Part shown: piece by piece, positions 24,255 to 33,125 of the stretch
Numbering within the stretch: the first letter of the stretch is position 1
How the letters are laid out: every line of letters begins with the position of its first letter
Assembly (NCBI GenBank): GCA_017519865.1
Contig: JAFWRQ010000025.1
Location: 1 to 34,881 of the forward strand
Direction: 5' to 3'
From: Bacteroidales bacterium
Lineage (GTDB): Bacteria; Bacteroidota; Bacteroidia; Bacteroidales; UBA932
Length of the DNA: 34,881 bases
Position numbers and translations under genes: made by a program
The notes under the pieces: model-generated
The model's database searches: none
Seen by the model: only the letters and a program-made list of their open reading frames with translations
What the model was told of the DNA's origin: nothing

Positions 24255-26768
24255 ATGAAACCGATCTGGACCATCCTCCTTACCGCATTGGCGGTATCAT
24301 GTTCATCAGGCGCCTCCACCGATTCCGGCGACCGCATGTCGCTGGACTCCGGCTGGAAACTCAGCCGTTCCGGCGCGTCCGTGACCTACGACGCTTCGGT
24401 CCCGTCCACCGTTGCCGGAACGCTCGACGCAGCGGGCGTCTTCGGCGATGACCTGTTCGTCGGCAGGAATTATGAGAATGCCGACAAGTCCATCTTCGAC
24501 GACGAGTGGACTTACAGTACAGTATTCCCCGGAAAGCCGGCGAAGGGGCAGCACGCCGAGCTGGTCTTTGACGGATTGGACTATTATGCGGACGTTTTCC
24601 TGAACGGAAAGCAGATCGCCTCGTCCGACACGACGTTCGGAGTGTTCATCCGCCGCGCATACGACGTCACCGGTCTCCTGAAAGGGAAGAACAAGCTGGA
24701 AGTCAGGCTCCGCCGCGCTCAGAAAGGCGACCTCAACATCGGCTTCGTTGACTGGAATCCCCGTCCGCTTGACGAGAGCATGGGCATAGTGCGTCCCGTA
24801 ACGCTCCGTACGACCGGGGCCGTGTCGATCGAGGATATCTATGTGGTTCCCGACCTGGACGTCGAGTCTTTCGCCAAGGCCGACCTCTGCGTACGCGTGA
24901 CGCTGCGCAACAAGGAAAACCGCCCGGTGGATGCGACGCTGGGCCTTGAACTTGGCGGCGGCGATGCCGACCCGGTCTCCTCGGACATCGCGGTTTCCCT
25001 CGGTGCAGGTGAGACGAAGGACATTACCCTGACGCCCGCCGAAGCCTCTATCCTTCACATTGACAACCCCCGCGTCTGGTGGACCTATGATCTCGGCACC
25101 CCCGAACTCTATGACCTTACCGTCTGCGTAAAGGAAGGGGAAGGCGTTTCCGATGTGGACGCGACCACCTTCGGCATCCGCAAGATCGAGAGCCGTCTCA
25201 CCGAAGAGAATTACCGGCAGTTTACCCTCAACGGCAAGGATATCCTCCTTAAAGGCGCCGGCTGGACCGATGACATCTTCCTCGAGGATACGCCGGAATC
25301 CATCGAGCGCCAGGTCCGTTATGTAAAGGACATGAACCTGAACCTCATACGTTTCGAGAACATCTGGGGCAAGGATGACACTGTGTACGACCTCTGCGAC
25401 AGGCTTGGAGTCATGGCCCTCGTGGGTTTCAGCTGCCAGTGGGAGTGGGAAGGCTATTGCGGACTTCCCGAAGTCGACGGCTACGGCTGCATCAATACTC
25501 CCGAGTCCGAGGCTTTGGCCGTGCAGTATTTCCACGACCAGGTGGTGCGCCTGCATAACCACGCTTCTGTCATTGCGTGGCTGACCGGAAGCGACCGCAT
25601 CCCGAATCCGGGACTTGAAAAGCGCTACCTCGCCATCTACGAGAAGGAAGACTATCGCCCCTATGTCTGTTCCGCCAAGAACATCGAGAGCCTGGCCGGC
25701 TGGTCCGGAACCAAGATGGAAGGTCCGTACGAGTATGTAGGAGCCGATTATTGGTATAAGGACACAAGGTCCGGGGGCGCATTCGGCTTCAATACCGAGA
25801 CCGGTATCGGTGCCAACCTGCCTCAGATCGAGTCGCTCAGGAGGATGATTCCCGAGGATGCCCTCTGGCCCCTTTCCGACTCCTGGGACTTCCACTGCAC
25901 GGCTTCCGGCTCCGCGATGAGTTCAACCAGGATGCTGCAGAGGACGGTGACCGGCCTGTATGGCGGATTCGATGGCCTTGAGGACTTTGTACGCAAGGCC
26001 CACGCCGTGGACTACGACGGCACGCGCGCCATGTTCGAGGCGTTCCGCGTGCGCGTCCCGAAGTCCACCGGTATAGTCCAGTGGATGCTCAATTCCGCGT
26101 GGCCGTCCCTTTACTGGCAGCTATATGACTGGTACGGCATCCCGACTGCCGGCTATTATGGCACCAAGAAGGCCTGCGAGCCTGTCCAGCTGCTGTTCGA
26201 CTATGATACCAGAAAGGTCTACGCCGTAAACGAGAGTGCTGACGCTGCGCCTCGTGCGCTGCAGGCCAGCGTGAAGGTCTTTGACTCCTCTTCCCGCCTG
26301 ATCGGAGAGCAGAAGGCCACCGTGAATGTCGGTTACCGCGATGTCCTGCCGGTCTTCGACCTCAGGCGCTACGACGGCAAACCGCACTTCGTGGCGCTGT
26401 CGCTGTCGGACGCTGACGGTTTCGTCGCCGACAACTTCTACGTCCTTCCCGCCAAAGACAACGAGTACAACTGGAGGCGCTCCAACTGGTACATGACCCC
26501 CATTACCACCTGGGCGGATCTCGGCTTCGCTTTCGCTCAGCCCGAGGCCGATGTCGAGATGACCGTGGAGGGCAACTGCATCACCCTTACCAACAAGTCC
26601 GCCGTCATCTCCTACATGAATATCCTGAAAGCAAAGGATGCCGACGGCAATCTCGTGGCCCCTGCTTTCTGGAGCGACAATTTCTTCCCGCTCCTGCCCG
26701 GCGAGACCAAGACAGTCGTCTGCGATGCCGAGGCTGAGGACATACGCTATGAACTCGATAAACAGTAA
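24255..26768 (+). CDS. GH2 exo-acting glycosidase, exo-beta-glucosaminidase/endo-mannosidase branch, lipoprotein
   Basis: An 837-residue lipoprotein (lipobox AVSC, Cys16). It has a GH2 sugar-binding domain (about 30-190, with DWNPRPLDESMGI), an immunoglobulin-like domain, and a catalytic barrel starting near 320 (FTLNGKDILLKGAGW). Two beta domains follow. The acid/base position is Asp, D447 in WLTGSDRIP, where most GH2 enzymes have Asn-Glu. The nucleophile is E515 in FNTETGIG. The Ser-Asp pair is the known feature of the exo-beta-D-glucosaminidase CsxA group (D469/E541), and plant-type mannosylglycoprotein endo-mannosidases are related. The substrate is therefore probably a beta-linked GlcN, Man or similar residue, not starch. 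Confidence 0.85.
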   Translation: MKPIWTILLTALAVSCSSGASTDSGDRMSLDSGWKLSRSGASVTYDASVPSTVAGTLDAAGVFGDDLFVGRNYENADKSIFDDEWTYSTVFPGKPAKGQHAELVFDGLDYYADVFLNGKQIASSDTTFGVFIRRAYDVTGLLKGKNKLEVRLRRAQKGDLNIGFVDWNPRPLDESMGIVRPVTLRTTGAVSIEDIYVVPDLDVESFAKADLCVRVTLRNKENRPVDATLGLELGGGDADPVSSDIAVSLGAGETKDITLTPAEASILHIDNPRVWWTYDLGTPELYDLTVCVKEGEGVSDVDATTFGIRKIESRLTEENYRQFTLNGKDILLKGAGWTDDIFLEDTPESIERQVRYVKDMNLNLIRFENIWGKDDTVYDLCDRLGVMALVGFSCQWEWEGYCGLPEVDGYGCINTPESEALAVQYFHDQVVRLHNHASVIAWLTGSDRIPNPGLEKRYLAIYEKEDYRPYVCSAKNIESLAGWSGTKMEGPYEYVGADYWYKDTRSGGAFGFNTETGIGANLPQIESLRRMIPEDALWPLSDSWDFHCTASGSAMSSTRMLQRTVTGLYGGFDGLEDFVRKAHAVDYDGTRAMFEAFRVRVPKSTGIVQWMLNSAWPSLYWQLYDWYGIPTAGYYGTKKACEPVQLLFDYDTRKVYAVNESADAAPRALQASVKVFDSSSRLIGEQKATVNVGYRDVLPVFDLRRYDGKPHFVALSLSDADGFVADNFYVLPAKDNEYNWRRSNWYMTPITTWADLGFAFAQPEADVEMTVEGNCITLTNKSAVISYMNILKAKDADGNLVAPAFWSDNFFPLLPGETKTVVCDAEAEDIRYELDKQ

Positions 26769-26774
26769 GTTACG

Positions 26775-27935
26775 ATGAAGAGAACCCTCCTTTTCCTCAT
26801 TGGCCTGACTTTTTCCGCCTTCGCCTTCGCGCAGCAGGTGGACCAGGGCCGCGACCTGTCCAAATATGCCGACGACAAGTTCAGCGAGGATGACAAGTAC
26901 ACCGTTGCGGAGCCGTATGCTACGGTCTCGGTCAAGCAGCCCAAGTCGAAGAAGATCAAGAACGTCATTTTCCTGATCGGCGACGGAATGGGCCTGGAGC
27001 AGGTCAGCGTGGCCTGGACGCTGAACGGCGGTCACCTTAACCTGGACAATTTCCCCGTTGCAGGTCTTTCCCGGACCTACTGCACGGACGAACTTGTGAC
27101 CGACTCGTGCGCCGGTGGTACTGCGCTCTCGTCGGGAGTCAAGACGAAGTATGGCTACATCGGTCAGGATGCTGACGGCAATCCCTGCTTCACCCTGCTT
27201 CACAGGGCCCAGCAGAAGGGGATGAAGACCGGCGTGGCCGTGACCTGTCGCATCAACGACGCCACCCCCGCCGATTTCATCTGCGCGTCGCCTGACCGCC
27301 ACCTGGAGGCCGAGGTCGCCGCAAAACTCGCGGACAGCGGCGTCGATTTCATCTCGGGCGGCGGACGCCAGTTCTGGGACGAACGCGAGGACGGCCGCAA
27401 CCTCATCGAGGAGATGAAGGCCAAGGGATATACCTTCGTGGACAACGACGCGGACCTGCGGAACGCCTCCGGGGAGCGTCTGCTGGGCCTTTACGGCCCG
27501 CTGGACCTCGACCCGGTGCTGGACCGCGGCTCCATCCTCGAGGACAGCGCCATGAAGGCCATCGAGATGCTTGACAACAAGAAGGGCTTCTTCCTGATGA
27601 TCGAGGGCTCGCAGATCGACGACTGGTGCCACCGCAATAAGGTGGGCTATATGGCTGAGGAGTTCTTCGACTTTGACAAGACCATCGGGAAGGTGCTGGA
27701 GTGGGCCGAGAAGGACGGGCACACCCTCGTCATCGTGACGGCCGACCACGCTACCGGAGGCCTCACCCTCATCGACGGCAGCCTTGAAGACAGGTCTGTA
27801 AGCGTCCATTTTTCGACCAAGGGCCATAACGGCATAATGGTTCCGGTCTTCGCTTACGGCCCGCACGCAGAGGAGTTCGTCGGGGTCTATGAGAATTCCG
27901 AATTGTCGGACAAGATCCGACGGCTGATGAAATAA
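26775..27935 (+). CDS. Secreted alkaline phosphatase
   Basis: A 386-residue periplasmic enzyme hydrolysing phosphomonoesters. It has a type I signal peptide (cleavage near AFAQQ), the metal motif FLIGDGMG, nucleophile S111 in VTDSCAGGTALSSG, metal ligands in MIEGSQIDDWCH and VTADHATGG, and the C-terminal metal His in KGHNGIMVP. It is shorter than E. coli PhoA (471 residues), mainly through fewer insertions. Cys follows the nucleophile where Ala is usual. It begins 6 bp after the GH2 gene. Phosphatase in a glycan operon suggests that a phosphorylated sugar or a stored phosphoester is among the substrates, but this is inference. Confidence 0.93.
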   Translation: MKRTLLFLIGLTFSAFAFAQQVDQGRDLSKYADDKFSEDDKYTVAEPYATVSVKQPKSKKIKNVIFLIGDGMGLEQVSVAWTLNGGHLNLDNFPVAGLSRTYCTDELVTDSCAGGTALSSGVKTKYGYIGQDADGNPCFTLLHRAQQKGMKTGVAVTCRINDATPADFICASPDRHLEAEVAAKLADSGVDFISGGGRQFWDEREDGRNLIEEMKAKGYTFVDNDADLRNASGERLLGLYGPLDLDPVLDRGSILEDSAMKAIEMLDNKKGFFLMIEGSQIDDWCHRNKVGYMAEEFFDFDKTIGKVLEWAEKDGHTLVIVTADHATGGLTLIDGSLEDRSVSVHFSTKGHNGIMVPVFAYGPHAEEFVGVYENSELSDKIRRLMK

Positions 27936-27957
27936 CCGGTTCTCAGGGTAGTACGAA

Positions 27958-27990
27958 AATAAGGTCGTCGGGATATCCGACGACCTTATT
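27958..27990. terminator. Bidirectional terminator between the alkaline phosphatase and the second susD
   Basis: AATAAGGTCGTCGG (27958-27971) and CCGACGACCTTATT (27977-27990) form a perfect 14-bp stem with a GATAT loop between two convergent genes. On the minus strand it is followed by TTCG after a T-rich stem end. On the plus strand the T-run is only that within the stem. Confidence 0.8.
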
Positions 27991-28006
27991 CTGTATATGG
28001 AGGATC

Positions 28007-29755
28007 CTATTTTTTGAAGTAGGGGAGATCTCCCTTGGCGAAGTTGGTGCCATCGCCCCAGCCGGGATTCTGCTCCAGGACACCCTCGGACAGGGTCACC
28101 TGGTCCTCAGGAATCTTGAAGAATCCGCCCTGCGTGTCGTTGTAGCGGGTCATGAAGTCCTGCGTGAAGGCATACTCTCCGGTATACTTCTCGTTGAGGA
28201 TCTTGTTGCCGACCTGGTTCTTGACGATTTCCTGGACGTCGCCCCAGCGGCGAAGGTCGTTCCAGCGGATGGCCTCGAAACAGAGCTCGTAGCGGCGCTC
28301 CTTCTTGAGGGCGTTCAGGCTGTAGGCCACGTCGGGCAGTTTCGCACGTGCGCGGACGGCGTTAAGGCCGCTCTTGCCATTGTAGACGACAGCGCCATCG
28401 GTCAGCTCGGAGTGCATCAGGAGCACGTCTGCGAAGCGAAGCCAGGTAATGGCCTGGGTCAGGCCGGTCTGACGGTTGTTCGGGCTGCCGTAGTAGTAGG
28501 CATAGCTGAGGTAACGGCTGCCGTGGTCTTCGCTGTAGGCTTCGCAGCCGATGTATTTCTTCGCGAGAAGGTTGGTATTCTCGACTTCCTTTGCCTTGTC
28601 TCCCGGATAATCCGGAATCTCGACGAGACGGTCGCAGATGGAACCTACGCGGCGGTAGTCGCCGGCGTAATCAGGATCATTTGCCCAGTCGGTCCACAAT
28701 TTCTCGCAGACGGGGCCGTTGGAATATCCCTGTACGGAGAACGGGAAGGCCGCGGCAGTGGTCTTGCGGAGGCCGTAGAACTCCACGATGCGGTTGTGGC
28801 GGTATGTGCCGCTGAGGCCGCCGCCGTAGCCGGAGGAGTTGGACATCTTGATAGCGAACATGCTCTCGATATTCTCGTCGGTCTCCCAGTTCAGGTTGTT
28901 GTCTTTGGCGTAGGCATAGTCCTTGGCGGTGTAAGGATTGGTGTAAGGCCAGAGGTTGCGCTGGTCGGATACCAGGCCGTAACCGCTGTTCTTGATGCAG
29001 TCCTCGAGCCATGTGGCTACCTGATCCTTCGAGATGGAGCCGCCTTCCGCAAGCGGAAGCTCGGACTTCTTGTAGAAGCCTGTATAGAACAGCCATACGC
29101 GTGCCATCATGCCCTCGGCGGCCCACTTGGAGGCGCGGCCGATGCCGAAATCGGGATACTTCTGGGAAGAGCCGAGTTCGATGGCCTGCTTGAGGTCGGA
29201 AGCGATCTGGGCATACACCTCATCGGGGGTGTTGCGAGGCAGGTTCAGGGGTTCGGTGGTGAGCACGAGCGGCACGCCGTTGAAGACCTGTGCAAGGTTG
29301 AAGTAGTAGAATGCGCGCAGGAAGTAGATCTCGCAAAGGAGCTGGTTTTTCTTGGTGGGAGAGCTCCAGTTCTCCACGTTGTCGATGGTCTCCAATGCGC
29401 TGTTGGCACGGTTTATACCGGCATAGCGATACTGCCAGAGAGGCTTCATCCAGTCGGTATAGGAGTTGAGCAGGCGGTCGACGCCCTGGGCGCCGATGTT
29501 GCTCTGGCTGCCGCCGCCGAGGCGGTCGTCCGAAGCGATGTCGAAGATGAAGAAAGGATCTTCCTCAGGGTCGCCGAGGTTCAGGTTCATTACGGTATAG
29601 ATACCGTTGACCATCTGGATGGCATCCGTCTCATTTATCGGGAAGTTGGAGGTGTCCTTCTTGGTGAGGTTCTGCGTATCGAGGAAGTCGTCGCAACCCG
29701 CGAGGAACAACACGCAAAATGCAGCAGCAATAAGGTTCGGAATAATCTTTTTCAT
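28007..29755 (-). CDS. Second SusD/RagB-family surface lipoprotein
   Basis: A 582-residue SusD homologue. The start is set at the ATG at 29755 rather than the in-frame GTG at 29764, giving a clean lipobox FLAGC (Cys21) followed by acidic DDFLD. It contains the SusD helical signature LCEIYFLRAFYYFNLAQVF and the C-terminal RRYELCFEAIRWNDLRRWGDV. It is only weakly like the first SusD, so it probably binds a different glycan. It follows its SusC partner by 12 bp and ends at the terminator at 27958-27990. No enzyme gene lies in the same unit, so the ligand cannot be inferred. Confidence 0.94.
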   Translation of the reverse strand: MKKIIPNLIAAAFCVLFLAGCDDFLDTQNLTKKDTSNFPINETDAIQMVNGIYTVMNLNLGDPEEDPFFIFDIASDDRLGGGSQSNIGAQGVDRLLNSYTDWMKPLWQYRYAGINRANSALETIDNVENWSSPTKKNQLLCEIYFLRAFYYFNLAQVFNGVPLVLTTEPLNLPRNTPDEVYAQIASDLKQAIELGSSQKYPDFGIGRASKWAAEGMMARVWLFYTGFYKKSELPLAEGGSISKDQVATWLEDCIKNSGYGLVSDQRNLWPYTNPYTAKDYAYAKDNNLNWETDENIESMFAIKMSNSSGYGGGLSGTYRHNRIVEFYGLRKTTAAAFPFSVQGYSNGPVCEKLWTDWANDPDYAGDYRRVGSICDRLVEIPDYPGDKAKEVENTNLLAKKYIGCEAYSEDHGSRYLSYAYYYGSPNNRQTGLTQAITWLRFADVLLMHSELTDGAVVYNGKSGLNAVRARAKLPDVAYSLNALKKERRYELCFEAIRWNDLRRWGDVQEIVKNQVGNKILNEKYTGEYAFTQDFMTRYNDTQGGFFKIPEDQVTLSEGVLEQNPGWGDGTNFAKGDLPYFKK

Positions 29756-29767
29756 TGCATTCACGGA

Positions 29768-32700
29768 TTAAAAGGTGATGTTCAGGCCCACCTGCCAGGA
29801 GCGGGCGGACGGGTAGTAACCGTTGTCGATGCCGGAAGCCCAGCTGGAGCCGTTGCCGAAACCGACTTCAGGGTCCATACCGGAGTATCCGGTGAAGGTG
29901 AACATGTTGATGGCGTTCACGTACAGGCGGCACCTGGCCATCGGGAGGAACTTCGCAACGCGTTTGATGTCATATCCGAAGGAGATGTTGGAAATCTTGA
30001 AGAAGTCGGCATCCTCGAGCCATACGCGGGAGAGTTCGGACATATTGACGTGCTTGCCGTGGGTGAAGCGGGGATAGTGGTTGGTGGTGCCTTCGCCCGT
30101 CCAGTACTTGGTGTACACGTCGGTGCAGTAGTTGTCGTCCGGGTGGTCGGAGAACTGGCGGTAGCTCTTGGCTACCTGCTGGCCGAAGGAGCCGTAACCG
30201 TTGAGGTTGAAGTCGAAGCCCTTGTACTGGAAGTTGAGGGACAGACCGACGGTGTAGTCCGGGTTAGGGTCGCCGATCATGGTCTTGTCGCTCTCGTCGA
30301 TCTTCTGGTCGCCGTTCCGGTCCACGAACATCACGTCACCGGGCTGGATGTCGCCCTTCTGGAAGGATTTGCTGGCATCGCCGCCGAAGTACTTGTTCAG
30401 GTAGTCCTGCTTCTGCTGCTCGTTCTGGATGATGCCGTCTATCTCGTAGCCCCAGAAGTAACCGATGGGATAATCCACCTGGATGCGGTAGAGCTCGGCC
30501 GTGTTCTGGGCGATGGCGTTGCTGCCGCCGTGGATGATACCCTCGGAGTTGGCCAGACGGGTGACGATGTTCTTGTTGTGGGTGAAGGTGGTGGACAGAC
30601 CGTAGGAGAAGTCCCTGCCGACAGAGTCATTCCAGGAGAGGAGTATCTCATAACCGGTGTTGCGGATGTCGCCGCCGTTCACGTAAGGGGCGCCGGTACC
30701 GAAGGAGAGAAGCATCGGGGCCTGGACGAGCCAGTCCTTCGTGTCTTTCTGATACCAGTCGAAGGTGAGGCCGAGGCGGCTGTTCAGGAAGCGTGCGTCG
30801 AAACCGAAGTCGAGCTGTTCGGAAGTCTCCCACTTGACGTCCTTGTTGGGGAGGATGTCGGGATATGCTCCGATGCCCGGGTTGTTCTTGTCGTCGAAGT
30901 AGTAAGGCGCGCTGAAGGAGATGGTGGCGAGATACTGGAAGCTGGAAATGTTGCAGTTACCGTTCTGACCCCAGCTGCCGCGGAGTTTTAGGAAGCTCAG
31001 CCAGTCTTTGGTGGAGGCCATGAACGGCTCGTTGCTCACAACCCAGCCAACGGAAACGGAGGGGAAGATACCCCAGCGGTTGCCGCGGGCGAAGTTGGAG
31101 GAACCGTCGGCGCGGAGCACCAGGGAGAGCAGGTATGTCTCGTTGTAGTTGTAGTTGATACGTCCGAAGAATGAGGACAGTGCACCCTGACCGTTCGGGC
31201 TGCCGCTGATGCTCGTGTAGGCGGGATCGACTACGTTGGCATTGGCGATGTAGGCGTGTTCGAAGGAGCCCGGGAACAGTGAGTTGGAGTTGGTCACGCC
31301 GACGCTGCTGCCGTATCCCCATTTCTCAAGGGACTGTCCGGCGAGGATGTCGAGGTTGTGATTGCCGAAGGATTTCACCCAGTTGGCGGTGTTCTCCCAG
31401 GACCAGCGCAGACTGTAGGACTGACTCTGGCTGACATCGTCGGCAGGGTTGGAGGTCTTGGTGCTCAGCTCGTAGACGGGCACGTAGCTGCGGTTCTCGC
31501 TGTGGTTGTAGAGCCATCCGGCGCTGGAACGGAAAGTCAGGCCGCGGATGGGTACGAACTCGAGGAAGAAGTTGCTCTGGAGCCTGTAGCCCTTGTTGTA
31601 ACGGTTGTTGCGGGTGTAGTCGAGCTGTGCGAGCGGGTTGGCCATTTCGGCGCTGAAATCCCAGTTGTCGGCTACGATGTCGTCATACTCGTACCAGCCG
31701 CCGTCATCGTCGTAGGCGGGGAGGAGCGGGGACATCGTGAGGAGCGTACGGATGTTGTTGTCATAGATGCCTCCGATCGAAACACCTCTCTTGTTCGTGT
31801 AAGTGAAGGTGATGTTCTCGCCGAGCTTCAGGATGTCACGGTTGTCCTTCCGGATGAGGGAGTAATCGGAATTCATGCGGAAGGTGTCTCGTACATAATA
31901 CGGGGTGGCGGGGTAACCGAGCGTACCGGTCTGGTCGAACTTGCTGAAGCCGATGGCGAAGCGGGACACGTCGCTGCCTCCGAGGATGTTGACGGATGCG
32001 TTGCTGATCGGGGCATTGTGGACCATGGTCTCCTCGAGCCAGTTGGTACCGTTCCAGGTGCCGTTCTGTATCCTTGCGTACTGCTTGGGTATCAGGGAGG
32101 CCCAGTCGTAGGTGGCCTGGCTTGCGGTCTGGTAGGCGAGGTCGTTGATCTCCATATACTGCTTGGCGTTCAGCGGGGTGACACCGTTGGTGTTCGCATT
32201 CTGCCAGCCATAGTAGCCGTCGAAGGTCACCTGGACCTTGCCGGCCTTGCCCTTCTTGGTGGTCACGAGGATGACGCCGTTGGAGGCGCGGGCGCCGTAG
32301 ATGGCGCTGGAAGCTGCGTCCTTGAGTACGTCGATGGACTCGATGTCATCGGGGGAGAGAGCGGTGATGGAGCCGTTCGGAACACCGTCTACGACGTAGA
32401 GAGGAGTGTTGGATCCGGCTGTACCCATACCGCGGATGGTAACCTTGTAGCTTTCGCCCGGCTGTCCGGAGTTCTGGACGATGTTGACGCCGGCGGCCTG
32501 GCTCTGCAGGGCGCCGAAGGCGTCGACGGCGTGCGTCAGGGCGAGCTTGTCGCCGGATACGCTGACCGTCGAACCGGTGACGAGCTTCTTGCGCTGTACG
32601 CCGTATCCGACGACGACTGTCTCTTCGAGGAATTCACTGTCCTCTTCGAGGGTAAAATCGATGACGGACCTTCCATTCACGGCAACTGTCTGGGACGCGT

Positions 32701-32941
32701 AGCCGATGCAGGAAACCGTGATGTTGGCCTGGGCCGGGACAGCGAGTGAATAGGTGCCGTCGAGGTCCGTGACCGTGCCAAGGGCATTCTGGCCTACTAC
32801 CATAACGGATGCGCCCACTACGGGCTCTCCGTTCCGGTCAACCACTTTTCCGCTCAGCGCCCTGTTCTGGGCGAAGGATACGCTGCCCAGAAGCAGGAGC
32901 GACAGGAAAAATGCTGCTCTTTTCAGGATCGTTTGTTTCAT
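29768..32941 (-). CDS. Second SusC-like TonB-dependent outer-membrane transporter
   Basis: 1057 residues. It has a type I signal peptide (cleavage near VSFAQ), a carboxypeptidase-regulatory-like domain (SGKVVDRNGEPVVGASVMVV), a TonB-interacting segment EETVVVGYGVQ, a plug (LQSQAAGVNIV, VTIRGMGT, YVVDGVPNG, IDVLKDAASSAIYGARASNG) and a barrel ending in GLNITF. It is paired with the SusD homologue just downstream. It is larger than the first SusC and clearly diverged from it. Its promoter is the TATATTTG at 32977-32984. It forms a transport-only unit with no visible glycosidase or regulator. Confidence 0.95.
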   Translation of the reverse strand: MKQTILKRAAFFLSLLLLGSVSFAQNRALSGKVVDRNGEPVVGASVMVVGQNALGTVTDLDGTYSLAVPAQANITVSCIGYASQTVAVNGRSVIDFTLEEDSEFLEETVVVGYGVQRKKLVTGSTVSVSGDKLALTHAVDAFGALQSQAAGVNIVQNSGQPGESYKVTIRGMGTAGSNTPLYVVDGVPNGSITALSPDDIESIDVLKDAASSAIYGARASNGVILVTTKKGKAGKVQVTFDGYYGWQNANTNGVTPLNAKQYMEINDLAYQTASQATYDWASLIPKQYARIQNGTWNGTNWLEETMVHNAPISNASVNILGGSDVSRFAIGFSKFDQTGTLGYPATPYYVRDTFRMNSDYSLIRKDNRDILKLGENITFTYTNKRGVSIGGIYDNNIRTLLTMSPLLPAYDDDGGWYEYDDIVADNWDFSAEMANPLAQLDYTRNNRYNKGYRLQSNFFLEFVPIRGLTFRSSAGWLYNHSENRSYVPVYELSTKTSNPADDVSQSQSYSLRWSWENTANWVKSFGNHNLDILAGQSLEKWGYGSSVGVTNSNSLFPGSFEHAYIANANVVDPAYTSISGSPNGQGALSSFFGRINYNYNETYLLSLVLRADGSSNFARGNRWGIFPSVSVGWVVSNEPFMASTKDWLSFLKLRGSWGQNGNCNISSFQYLATISFSAPYYFDDKNNPGIGAYPDILPNKDVKWETSEQLDFGFDARFLNSRLGLTFDWYQKDTKDWLVQAPMLLSFGTGAPYVNGGDIRNTGYEILLSWNDSVGRDFSYGLSTTFTHNKNIVTRLANSEGIIHGGSNAIAQNTAELYRIQVDYPIGYFWGYEIDGIIQNEQQKQDYLNKYFGGDASKSFQKGDIQPGDVMFVDRNGDQKIDESDKTMIGDPNPDYTVGLSLNFQYKGFDFNLNGYGSFGQQVAKSYRQFSDHPDDNYCTDVYTKYWTGEGTTNHYPRFTHGKHVNMSELSRVWLEDADFFKISNISFGYDIKRVAKFLPMARCRLYVNAINMFTFTGYSGMDPEVGFGNGSSWASGIDNGYYPSARSWQVGLNITF

Positions 32942-32976
32942 TTGGTTGTTTTGATTTTAGTTTATAATGGTTTATT

Positions 32977-32984
32977 CAAATATA
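32977..32984 (-). promoter_or_regulatory. -7 element (TATATTTG) for the second susC
   Basis: On the minus strand TATATTTG lies 35 bp upstream of the ATG at 32941. TTTTG is found 16 bp further upstream (33001-33005), a little closer than the usual 19 bp. The surrounding 32942-33060 stretch is AT-rich and free of genes. No LytTR-like boxes are seen here. Confidence 0.6.
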
Positions 32985-33070
32985 GCCATTCTATTCTCGA
33001 CAAAATTTCACTATTTATCTATAACCTTTTAATTATAGGTCATATAAGTATTAGAGGTGCTCATATGTGT

Positions 33071-33108
33071 AAAAAGGCGGGCCTGCTTGATAGCAGGCCC
33101 GCCTTTTT
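33071..33108. terminator. Strong bidirectional terminator downstream of the alpha/beta hydrolase gene
   Basis: AAAAAGGCGGGCCTGC (33071-33086) and GCAGGCCCGCCTTTTT (33093-33108) form a perfect 16-bp stem with a TTGATA loop and T-runs on both strands. It ends the minus-strand hydrolase gene 17 bp after its stop and insulates the second susC promoter. Confidence 0.92.
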
Positions 33109-33125
33109 GTGTGTTTTTCGGAACG

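Noticed and set aside
28412-30991. 859-residue plus-strand open frame opposite the second SusD/SusC genes
   Set aside because: It runs across two well-defined genes and their junction, and has low-complexity Val/Glu/Gly-rich composition. It is a shadow frame.
33019-33038. CTATAA-N8-TTATAG inverted repeat upstream of the second susC
   Set aside because: Six-base AT-only arms in an AT-rich spacer are expected by chance.
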